Source of the DNA: Enoplolaimus lenunculus | Lineage: Eukaryota > Nematoda > Enoplea > Enoplida > Thoracostomopsidae | Reading direction: 5' to 3' | NCBI GenBank assembly: GCA_030248215.1 | Contig: JASANG010001676.1 | Coordinates: 248,001 to 312,000, forward strand | DNA length: 64,000 nucleotides | Made by a program: the position numbers and the translations under genes | The notes under the pieces: generated by a model | Told to the model about the DNA's origin: nothing | The model's input: only the letters and a program-made list of their open reading frames with translations | Databases searched by the model: none | In this document: in pieces, positions 39,926-50,269 of the stretch | Position numbering within the stretch: position 1 is the stretch's first letter | Layout of the letters: every line of letters starts with the position of its first letter

Positions 39926-42900
39926 AATAATAATATGAAAATCGAGATACAAAACAAACTTACGCTAACAAAGACGGAAATTCTTTTCGAACTAAAGCGA
40001 CAAAACTTGGCACGATTAGACATGCCGGAACCAGATACAACAGAGCTGGCTGAAAAATCCATACTATCATCTACTAAGACACATTAGCTGAGTACAAAGA
40101 TTCCAACAGAAACAGCAACTACATTTCGCAGAAATCCGGGATAAGTACAAGAAATCATTTTTACATCGGAACAGGAATTCTAATGGGAATGTGTCGCACC
40201 ACAGAACAACTGACTATAATGCAAAATTAAAAAATATGCTGTTCGTTTTTTTTTCGTTTTTATTGTTTTCGTAGTTCTACAAAAGCATGCGTCAAATAAC
40301 TCGAAATATGATAAACGTGCAGACCAAACACCGGTTGTGAAAAGAAGCTGAACTTTAGTAAAATTTGTGACACAGCAGTTTTATAGTCACGGACAGAAGT
40401 AAGTGCGCAGAAACCGCGATTGCGTCCACTGCGGTTGCGGTTTTGTAGCCGCGTCTGATTGTTTCAGCGATCGCGTCTCAAACGCGGTTTGAGACGCGAT
40501 CATAGACGCGATTTTAATTGCGTCCGCAGTCGCGGTTTGAGACGCGGTCGCAGTCGCGGTTTGAACCGTGGTCGCAGTCGCGGTATTTGCGTCCACGTAA
40601 ATTGCGGTTGCGAGCGATCGCAATTGCGTTTGAAGAGCGTTCGCGATTCGAACCGCGTTGGGTCGCGACCGCGGTTGCACTTAATTCTGTCCGTGACTGT
40701 ATTTTCAAGTTAAATTTTGCGCAATTTGCCATGAAATTGAAAAAATTCTGGTTCCTATGTTGCGTCTTTCAACGCCGGAACAGGAGTTTCATTTCTGCAG
40801 GAATAAATTTTATTTTTGCAGAAATTTCGTCCGGAACAAGAATTGCGGTGGAACCTTGGTAGGCAAACATTAATGTTTCATTTCCTTCCTGCATGAATGC
40901 ACAGACACAAAATAACTTTTGCTTATTATGCCAACCTAACTCACGTGCCTAATTTTAAACATTCATTAATACTGTAAATGCAACTCCACAAACCCAAAAA
41001 ACTATTTACCTTTTTAGACATAGAACATCTCAATAAAACAAGGGTTTCGTTTTTAAATTCAAGGGGTTTTTATCACTCAACTTTCACCCCAACGCATTGG
41101 ACTGCGCATATCAAGCTATACAGAACACTGCAATAATACTAAAGCCGCACTAACCTGCGCATGCTTGAACACATGCATAACCATTATAGTGATACCTAAT
41201 CCAACAACGTACGCAATGAATGTCGCATAAAAATATGGACTTTTGTTCTCGTTGCGACTGAAATAATATTATCATACTGCAATCTTACATAACAATTTTG
41301 CAATTCCACTGGCGCTCCTGGGTTTTTTCAGTACGGACAGGACTTTGTGTTTTTGTCACTCGTGTGTGAATTTTTTCGTTTTTCACTTTTGCTTCTAAAA
41401 ATCAGCTGTATACACCACATGTAGGGAGGGAAGCCCCCAACAGAACGCCCCTGCACCAATGCAAAACCCTTCTGTTAAAAACGTCGTGACTGATATCTAG
41501 TTTTCTGGCAAAAATTAAACCGTCCGCAAGCTGTTAACAACTTAACCATTGTTCACATCATTTTAGCTAACGCATCGAAAAATACTTGCAGTATAGCTTC
41601 TGCAGTTAAGCAACTTTGTTTTATTTTTCAAGCAACAGTCCGTAGCTGTCAGAAGTGGTGCGACCGTATAGCAAGAAATATCGAAGCCACTGCGAAAAAA
41701 TGTGAATTTGCTCAAAAATAGCACTTAATTGTATCCGGCAACGTGGAATACCGCAGCCAAATGTCGATTTTTTGGTGGAAAAGGTTATCCGATCACTCCA
41801 CGCTTCCAGGGTCACCTATAGCAAGCAGTATAATTTTGTGGCTCTTCTATAAAGGATATTTTTAACTTCCAAAGCCAGTAACACCCTTTGGGCCAAAGGA
41901 TGTTGCCAGATTTGGAACTGCCTACCTTCGGTCAAAACGAAGCAGCAACGCGATAAAAATTCCCGGAATAACAATATCACCAAGTCCTAGCATTGCGCAA
42001 TTGTTCGCTTTAATTCCATGTTCGAGCAAATCTTGCGGAAACATTACTGAAATATCGTTTGTTTCAAGCAATAATTTGTAGTATTAAAGAAATGAAAAGC
42101 ACTCGCAAACAAATAAAACATATCCTATTAATAAAAAATATCAAATAAAAACAGTTATAAAAGACAAACGAAACGCATTAGTCTGTTTACACTTAATAGG
42201 TGCTTCAACATTTTTCGCTACAGTGACCATCACATCGGTTTTGAACACCTGAAAGCAACAAAACATTTCGAGATAAAATCAGCCTAAAACTGTTTTTGTT
42301 TTAGTCATGACAATTCAGCGGCTATGTTAATTATAGGTGCCTGCCGTTGGGAGACAGGGAGACCGGTGAAGTATACTGGGATGTTTAGGTTTAGGATTAG
42401 GCTAATATGTAGGCTTATAGTTTATTCTCCCTTAAATAGCCTAAGGTATCCAAAGCGTTTACGTGTCAAAATATGCATTTTTAAAACTTTAACAACGACC
42501 CGATTCCATTATTCTACGTTTTTTGTAGCGTTGTGTTCAATTGCAATACTTGTGTGGCCCATCTTACTTTTAGGGGCATCTAGTTTAAAGTTTTCCCTAT
42601 GTACTAAAAATTGAAGTGGCCAGGATTAACGCTAGTATTTTTGCTTAGGCTTCCACATAGTTATAGACTTATTTTAACGCTGAAGTTTACGCGTATCCTT
42701 CGGAATGCTGAGATATATACTGTTACGCTTTTAACACTGCTCATGTTTATCAGGTTTTCCAGCGTTATTGTAACCCAATTAAGAATGTAAACATGCACGG
42801 GCACATGCAAACATTTGCATTACATGTATGACAGAAAAATATGTAAAAGTAAGTCAATCAGTTCCGTGGCAGTTGTCATAAATACAAATGATGGTTTCAA

Positions 42901-45900
42901 TTTTTGAAATTTTTAAAAAACATTCACGCAAGTTAATATCCTGAAGGCGGGTGGCGATTTTTTGCCGGAACCGGATATAAGGTCGCACCTTGTTGGGCAG
43001 GCTTCATGGTTAACATCGTGGGACAGTTGAACAATCAATAAAAGGTTCTACTAGTCTAATAATACTATGGAATAATAATTTTGATAACATGTGCACATAT
43101 CTTCATAATGAAGCCACAACTGTCGCAGTCAATTTAACTGACACTGATAATTCAAAGTTGAACACTATTTAGTCATTCTGCAACTAGAGTTGTCATGAGG
43201 CCAGGATTTTTACAGGGACCGGGGCCGGTACCAACCGTGCCGAGCTACGATGTACGTAAATGGTAGCTATAAATGGGAACATAAAAAATACCGTGTAGAG
43301 TAATTTGTTGTAATTTTCATATTCTTGAAACGAGCGTGATAGGATTGCTTTTCATGCGAGTCAATGAAGGATTGTGTACCAAAACTGGTTCCGGTTCGGT
43401 CCCGGCCAACGTGTTGGCCCCGGAGTATCTCTTATTGAAATTAACTTAAACATCGCATCTCGAGCTACAAAATAAATTAGCATGCTTTTAAATTATTATT
43501 AATATACACATAATATTTTTCATCAATTATTTAATAATGTAGTCAAACTAACCCAAAAAATGTCGTAAAAGAAGAGACCACCGAGTAGCATTGCGCCAGT
43601 TTTAAACGAACTTAAATGAATAATTTCAATTCCGTTCAAACAAAACGCCAAACCAAATATATTGTTTGTGAACCAATGCTGAAAAACATTCCCAAATGTC
43701 AAATCAACTATATATCAATCTAAATATGCCACAAAAAACTTATGGAACGTTGCGTTAATAGTTAAATAGAATGCCTGCTATTACTTAGCTACAACAGACT
43801 GTGCCAAATTTGAAGCCCGCAGTCACTGCACCACAAAGAGGTATAAATTGCACATTGTTAACGGATACACAAGCTCAATATAAACATATGCAATAGCAAT
43901 ACACTACCGGTTGTTCTAAGTCTTAGTTCACAGGTTATAAAAATTCAGCTTACTTTTGTGTACAAATGCAACAATCCAACCAATCCACACAACGTTACCG
44001 ATATCATATCAAAGGTACAAAACTTCAAATCAACCAATGCTGAAAAACAAAGTAAATGTAATTAGCTGAAATATACACCAATGAAGATTTGATTCAACGC
44101 CATTTGCGCCACGTACTTACTAGCTCTTCACTGCATACGTACCCTCTCTTCAGTTGCGCAGCAAAACAATTGAAAGCCGAAGATATGCATGGTGACTGCA
44201 ACTATTGCAATTCGTTTACCAGATATATGTGCAAGAAAAACTAAAACCCATGTCGTACCACAATCAAAAAACTATATCTTACATTCGCGTTCATTGTCTT
44301 CGCCGCGATAAAATAACAAATGATACGGCAAATTGGGCAAACTATCCATTTCCGGAATAATTTTGATCACATACGGGCTGTAACAAAAAGGTTTAAAATA
44401 CAAATTAAAGTTTTTCTAGAACGACGTGCCAATTACGATTTTGTAAAGTATATATAATAGATTTAGAACAAAACTATTCTGTTCTCAAATAATTATCCAA
44501 CAAATTATATTAATTGCAGATCGTGTTAAAATTGAGTACCTTGTTCCAAGACCAAATAAAGCAAATGACAGCCCCCCATGCCATGCCTATATGCATAGAC
44601 AAGCATGAACCTCAACGATTTGTAATTCTAAACCGATAACCATTTATAAAGCCATTTACTTACAACAGACAAACAAGCGATGAAATACGTAAAGTATATA
44701 TTTTATACAAGAAAACAGATAACATAAATACCTTATAATATGAGCTAACGCAAGAACGCCCAAAACGAAAAAATAGCTCATCAATAGCACCGTGATGTAC
44801 TCTTTTGGAACAAGCTGAAAAAATACACCGGCTTAAGCTTTAGTTCCATGTTTCTTTTGAAACCAGACTTTGTTCAACGCTAGTTTTAGCTATTTTAGCG
44901 AACTTATTCATATACATTCATTCATTATAATATCGACGCTTACGTATATATAGGCTTTCCAAACAGATTTATATTGGAGACATTTTTCTAAAAAAGCATT
45001 ATGACTGCATATTATGAGACAAACCGCACTATATAACAACTAACAAAAATTTCAGTCATTAAAACAGTGAGATTCACATTGCCTATGCCGTCTTCTTTAT
45101 ATTGTGAGACGATCTTACCTTGTAAATTATATATAGACTAAGCAACGCAAAACTGGCGATCAACGGAAACAACATAGCATCTTTGCGTGATATGCTGTTT
45201 TCGAGCTTTTGCCCAGACTCCTTAAAGCAAAGACTACAGAAAAATTTTGGACGGTACATTGCATTATAATACGTCTATATAATCTACAAAAAAGCGAAGC
45301 ACAGGCATTCTCTAAACAACGTAAGTACTGAAGAAAGGTTTTGGTTCAGCCTTCGGAGCAAGTGTCTGATATTATACATTAGTTACCTAAAAACTAAAAA
45401 AATTCAGGAGCCGGATAGTCTAATATCTGGCCGGAAGTAGATAATTAATTGCAATCTAATATTTGTTGACAGGGTTCCACAAGGAACCCAAATTTTGCCG
45501 GAACACGAACAGGAATTGAATATCTTTGCAGGAACCGGAATTTGAAATAATTTTCGTCAACGAATAACTGTTGAACTTTTTAGAAAACTTGTTGAGCGAA
45601 GCTCGAAGTTTCGCGAAGCGTTTTATGTTTTGTACTCTGGAGTCGAAAGGTGGATGTCCGTCCGTCTGTCAGTCCCAAAAGAATCTCAGGAACGGTTGAA
45701 CCGATTTTGATAAACTTTTTTGTTTGAAAGCCAATTATCCTGAAATTTTAACCTCGCATTGGGGTTTTAAAATTATAAGCGGTTTATTAGCTACAGGCTA
45801 TTTTGTATAATTAGTTAAGCCTGATTTGGGACTTCTGCATTATTTAACTAATTATTACAGTTACAAGCAAACTAATTTCAGCGTTAAAGGGTTTTTGGGT

Positions 45901-47839
45901 GCGAGGAACCTGAATAGATCGTTTACAAACCTCTAAAAACCGATAATTGAGTAGTTAGCTAATAGATAATTTGCATATTAACAGTTTATAAGCCTAAATT
46001 AGGCATTTTTACGATATTTCACAAAGTATTAGTTACAGGTAATCTAATTTCAGCAATAATGGGTTTTTGGGGAGCGAGAGATCTGAATAAATTGTCTACA
46101 ACCCTCATAACCGATATCGAATAGTCAGGTAATACCTAATTTGCGTATTAGCTTAATTAACAAGACAAAATTAGTAGTTTTTAAATTATTTCAATAATTA
46201 TTAGGGTTACTGAAGGGTTTTTGGGTACGACAAATCTGAATAAATTGTTTACAAACGTCTAAAACCAATAAATGAATAGTTATCTAATAACTAATTTGCA
46301 TATTACCTTAATTGCTTACGTGTGTTCGAGCTTCGCTCAATAAATGTAGTCCCACTACGACTGGTGATAAAGTGGCTTAAACGAATTTTCATCTATTTCA
46401 TCATCAAGTTTTGCGAATACATATCAGAAGTAGTACGTTAACACCATTCAAGTAATTGCAAAAACACGCACGTCAAAATAACAATTTTCAAGACAAAGTT
46501 TTTAATATTTAACTGATTGGTAACAATTTGCCACAAAACCGAACACATTCCGGTTCCTGCATCTTTGCATGCAGGGAACAGGAATTGAATTTTTGCCGGA
46601 ATTCCGGGAGAACCCTGCTAGTTGGTATTCAAATATCAGAACGTAGCTAACAATTCTTGCTTTTGTGGCCTAAGGTATCCAAAGCGTTTAGGTGCCAATG
46701 CTTAAATCTCACGTAAATACATTTTTAAACACTTTAACAACGACTTTATTTTAAGCATCCCGTGTTTCGCGGGTACAGCCAGGTTTAATACCATTATTTT
46801 TGCTTACGCTAAGTTGTAGACTTAGTTTTACTTTTACTCTGAAGTTTAGGCATGTGTTACGCTCCTAAAATAACACTAGTTATCTTTATCAGGTTTTCCA
46901 GCGTTATTGTAATCCAATACAGATTGTGAACGTAAATGAAACATGCATAGATTTACATTACAGTACATGGCAGAAAAAATATGTAGAAGTAAGTCATCAG
47001 TTTTATCTCCATGATCGTTGGCATAAATTCAAATTATGGATTCATTTTTTCAAGTTCAAAAAAACATCCTGGAAGTTGAAACACCGAAGCCGGCAGGGAT
47101 GGTCGGTCTCGATCACAAAAGCGAGACAGAGACCCAGATCCAACCTACCTACACCGATACTCTATTTTTTACTTTATCTTTCATTTGGCTACTGTCCCCA
47201 TACCGTTTGAATAGGCTCGGGACAAATCAAACTGACTCAAAACACCCTCGGTACAACCTTAATTCAAAGCTATAGCGTTGTTTTTGGTCGCCAGCTAACC
47301 GAATAGAATGGAGAATTTTTTAACATAGCGTAGACGTTATAAATGCGGGTGACCCATAATTTTTAATACGATTAACGGTGTTCCACAATCGTTCGCTGTC
47401 TGTGATGGTAGGCGAAATGCGCAAGTACTTCCGGGCCAAAGCTGCGATCTAAGGAAAATTTTTGTGATTGCTTATCGCTTTTTCACCTCTAAGTTTTTTT
47501 GACCTTGGTCTCGGCAGGTTGGGTCTCGGTCTCCGTCTCACTGTTTTGATCAAGGCCGTCCGTCCCTGTCCACCCCTGACCCTGTGGCAACAGTATTTGT
47601 ACTCGACGATTGAAATATACACGTTAAGCTCAACCTACCGCTTGAGTGGTAACATATTTCAGAGACCGGAATGATCCAAAGTATATTGGCAGTAAAGCCA
47701 TCACTACTAAGCTACCATATGCAATAACCATTCCTTCTGGTGTTGCAGGAATTCGCTGTGTGGCATTTTGTGCAGAGGCGGTATCATTTATGACCTCTGT
47801 TATATTATCTATTACTTCGTGAGAACCCGATTCAGCCAT
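39297..47839 (-). CDS. HM13: Signal peptide peptidase (HM13), GxGD intramembrane aspartyl protease
   Basis: Exons, in reading order on the minus strand: 47839-47639, 45220-45119, 44814-44732, 44377-44283, 44039-43954, 43678-43553, 42248-42191, 42046-41926, 41257-41155, 40049-39964, 39384-39297. Phases all agree and give 382 residues plus TGA (human protein 377). The enzyme cleaves remnant signal peptides in the ER membrane. Catalytic signatures: YD at Y227-D228 (GGLFFYDIFW), GLGD ending at D274 (AMLGLGDIVIPGIF), and PAL at 326-328 (PALLYLVPAC). Other landmarks: TPEGMVIAYGSLVVMALLPIYFGSFRS near the N terminus, two NxT/S sites before it, and EYITVLLMSYFFVLGVLALAH. The C terminus is KKKN, fitting the KKxx ER-retrieval signal. 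The ATG follows a TTTTTCAG directly, which suggests a spliced leader or a 5'-UTR intron. Intron 1 (2.4 kb) holds several repeats. Confidence 0.96.
39426..39695. mobile_element. Truncated relative of the 40.4-kb Tc1/mariner-type MITE
   Basis: It starts with CGTCACGGACGGAATTAAATGC after TAC, matching one end of the element at 40384. It has similar CCGCGGTTG/CGCGGTTG interior words and fades near 39695 with no second end visible. It lies in the last HM13 intron. Confidence 0.5.
39859..39924. repeat. CAA trinucleotide microsatellite
   Basis: About 22 CAA units followed by four AAT units. It lies about 40 bases into the last HM13 intron, downstream of the donor of exon 40049-39964. Plus-strand frames reading poly-Q or poly-N here are not genes. 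Confidence 0.95.
40384..40699. mobile_element. Tc1/mariner-type MITE, 316 bp, with CGCGGTTG-rich interior
   Basis: The ends TAGTCACGGACAGAAGTAAG and (inverted) CAGTCACGGACAGAATTAAG match over about 22 bases and are flanked by TA (40382-40383 and 40700-40701). The interior is a degenerate run of CGCGGTTTGAGACGCGG/GTCGCAGTCGCGG words. It is much more GC-rich than its surroundings. It is in the HM13 intron before the PAL exon. Confidence 0.78.
42435..42905 (+). repeat. Dispersed repeat, copy 1 (pair with 46670-47050)
   Basis: It shares cctaaggtatccaaagcg, actttaacaacgac and ggttttccagcgttattgtaa, and a gacagaaaaatatgta..aagtaagtc stretch, with 46670-47050 in the same order and orientation. Ends and class are unknown. 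It lies in the HM13 intron upstream of exon 42248-42191. Confidence 0.6.
45590..46365 (-). repeat. Single reverse copy of the 757-bp repeat family
   Basis: Read on the minus strand it starts at the CCAGTCGTAGTGGGACTAC end (46365), runs through the ATGCAAATTAG subrepeats and the GGACGGACATCCACC words, and finishes with the GC-rich hairpin end (45590-45640). It appears to be one complete unit, including the terminal hairpin that only the last unit of the intronic array keeps. It gives the best view of the element's natural ends. It is in HM13 intron 1. Confidence 0.8.
46670..47050 (+). repeat. Dispersed repeat, copy 2 (pair with 42435-42905)
   Basis: Direct repeat of the 42.4-kb sequence, moderately diverged (see that entry for shared words). 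It contains a short extra segment with TTTCGCGGG. It ends where the inverted-repeat element at 47094 begins. Confidence 0.6.
47094..47568. mobile_element. Terminal-inverted-repeat element, about 475 bp, class unclear
   Basis: The left end (CAGGGATGGTCGGTCTCGAT and on through CGAGACAGAGACC) and the right end, read in reverse (CAGGGACGGACGGCCTTGAT...GTGAGACGGAGACC), match with small gaps over about 55 bases. No target duplication was recognised. CAGGG ends recall hAT. It lies in HM13 intron 1, 70 bases from exon 1's donor. Confidence 0.6.
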
Positions 47840-50269
47840 CTGAAAAATGTCATTACCTGAAGCAATTTTTCAAAACAAGCCCTATAAACATAACCATTGG
47901 AACAAAATCAAAATCTGAAACACGTTTTAAAGTGGCGCCAATGTGATTCATAAAACTTATGAACAAAACAGGAGGCTCCACATAGCTGACAAGTTCTCGA
48001 CGTAAAATCTGTCAGTATAGGTTGGTAGGAACCGGGACTTCAGACCTTTAAGCTAAGTAGCTGAAAATCGGGTACAATTGCATGTATTGTCTATGCACCG
48101 GGACTCTTGCAGCTGAAAAGGACAACGATAATTCTATATTCTGGTAGCTAAATATGACTCTCGTGATTCACACAAACGTAACACTTACATATATTGCGCT
48201 TGCTCATAAGACCGCACAACCTTATAATCAGCATATATTGTGGCGATATTTACTACGGCGATGTCGGTACAGCGAATAACGCAACACGAACCAGTGAACA
48301 GTGAGGCTCAAAATTAGGCAAATTTTTCGCACATGATTTGCTCTACTTCTGTACCAATTTTGAGTACGGCAACTGCAATGCTTACTGAACTTCAAACCCT
48401 ATTAGTAACGGATGATAGATAAACCCTATTACTAACGGATGATAGATGCTATCATTTTAAGAATATATACTTTGTTGTCAGAGGCTTCTAGTATACGTTT
48501 CTCCACTAGCTATGGTAATAATTTATATTTCAAGCATGCTAATTAAATTAACGTTTGCAGTAAAGATTTAGCCGAAGTTGATGACTGTGGTTTCCTAACA
48601 TTAATCAGCAAGCCTCAATTTTCTGCACAGCTTTAGGAAATGAAACAATGTCTTATTAATCTAGCTAGAAGCCAATTTTGTGCTTTTCGTAACGTATATC
48701 ATTTCGGTTTTTAAGTTTTACAGGATTCACTTAAAGTTCAAGGTTTTTTGCGAACACGTTTTTGCGTTGCTAAATATTAATGAATTATAACACCAAGTAA
48801 ATCCCAAGCCAAGTAAAGTCAACGCAGCCAAAAATCTTTTATTTTAAACTATTACAACTAAAGGACCATTTAATAATTTCTCTTTAAGGGCCGTGTTAAG
48901 GTCTAATGTTCCCGGTCGTACCTACCTGGACTGACGAAGTGGATATGCCGCAAAGCGAAATGGTTTATTGCCACGCTGTAAACACAGCATTTTAGGTTGA
49001 TATAATATAATGGACAGTGAAGGTACGACCTTAGTGAAAATCGGGGCTTGTAATCATAACGTGCATGTTGTTTCTATACGTGCATATGCTATGTGAGCTT
49101 GCCGACAGCATATTGATACGGTCGATATGTATAGTCTACGATAAAACAGTTCCACAGACGGGTTGAGTAGCGCAGTATAAAAGGTTAACATAAGGATCTG
49201 TAGGGTTCCAGTTCGAAAGCAACTTCCGAATGCCTGCTTTTTCAGTTGCTTGCGTAAAAATGGTCTGATATTCCCGATCGTACCCGCCCGGACGTACACT
49301 TTGCACTGTTAATGGTTTAGCTAAGGGATTTGATTTTCCCCACATTTTTGTTTTATAGTGTTCGATCCGTTATAAAAAATTTGGATATAATGCGTTCGGT
49401 ATATCGCCAAGCTTTTTAACCGAATGTGTTCTGTTGTGACAACTTGTAGATGAAGCCGTTCCTAAAATTTTAAAATCGTAGTTGTAGTGGTTGCCAGCTA
49501 CCTTCTAGCATACATACAGTGCACTGCACTATATTGCTTGTGCACATAACGGATAAGCATGTCTCATGCTTACAGTATGAGCGGTGTATGTGCGTATGTG
49601 CATATAGTGCAGTTCTGACATAGAGGTCCCCCTGAGATGCGCGCTGTAAGTTGCAGGCTTATCAATTCGGAAAAGTTTAGATTCGCGGTCCGCGACGACC
49701 ACCTAAAGAAGGGGAATGTTGGTATGCGTGGTGTATGTGTGCATGTGCACAGTGTGTGTAATGTTTAGGCACACGTGCACAATTTTGCACTAAAGAGAGA
49801 GATATTAAATCGACCGCGTGATGTAATGCTAAGCGCGCTTGACATGCGAGCGACAGTGCGGTCTTATCGGCAATGTATGTTTAAAATCGTTGTTGTAGTG
49901 GTTGCGAAATGTTTAGAGCTCTGTCAAAAAATAACCTATGAGTGTAAAGTTTTGCGGTCTTATGGGCAATGTATGCTAGTGTAATGTTAGTGCGAATTAG
50001 TTGAAACAATTAACCACGGCTGGATTCGAACCAGCGACCTTTGTCTAACCGGGCCAACGCTCTTACCAACTGACCGTTGGCGGCACTGTTTCGACTACCT
50101 GTGCTACCTATTACGCTGTCCACTGCATAGCTACTATGCAATATGTATTATGTACGTGCTGACTTTTGTGTGACCTATCTGCTATGTATTCGAGTATTCC
50201 ATCATGCAATACCCGACAAGAAGTTATATTTACGTGATCTTAAATTTTATAAATAGAACAATATTTCAG
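47840..50269. other. Divergent spacer between HM13 and the MEP-1-like gene
   Basis: No supported exon. It includes the TTTTTCAG acceptor abutting the HM13 ATG (47840-47847, minus strand), a foldback at 49524-49612 (CTGCACTATAT... with its inverse), short direct duplications of gcggtcttat-ggcaatgtatg at about 49858 and 49951, and a tRNA-like segment at 50016-50092. Upstream MEP-1 exons could lie here but I could not recognise any. Confidence 0.55.
50016..50092 (-). other. tRNA-like sequence, degenerate
   Basis: On the minus strand it has GGTCAGTTGGTAAGAGC (box A region) and a perfect T arm, GCTGG-TTCGAAT-CCAGC. The acceptor ends (GCCGCCA and CGTGGTT) do not pair and the anticodon stem is poor. 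It is either a tRNA pseudogene or the head of a tRNA-derived SINE. Confidence 0.6.

Noticed and set aside
39700-40087. Plus-strand poly-Gln/poly-Asn frames
   Set aside because: They come from the CAA microsatellite and overlap an HM13 exon on the other strand.
39387-41154. Apparent loss of the PAL-motif exon from HM13
   Set aside because: On a second reading the exon was found at 40049-39964 on the minus strand with correct phases on both sides.
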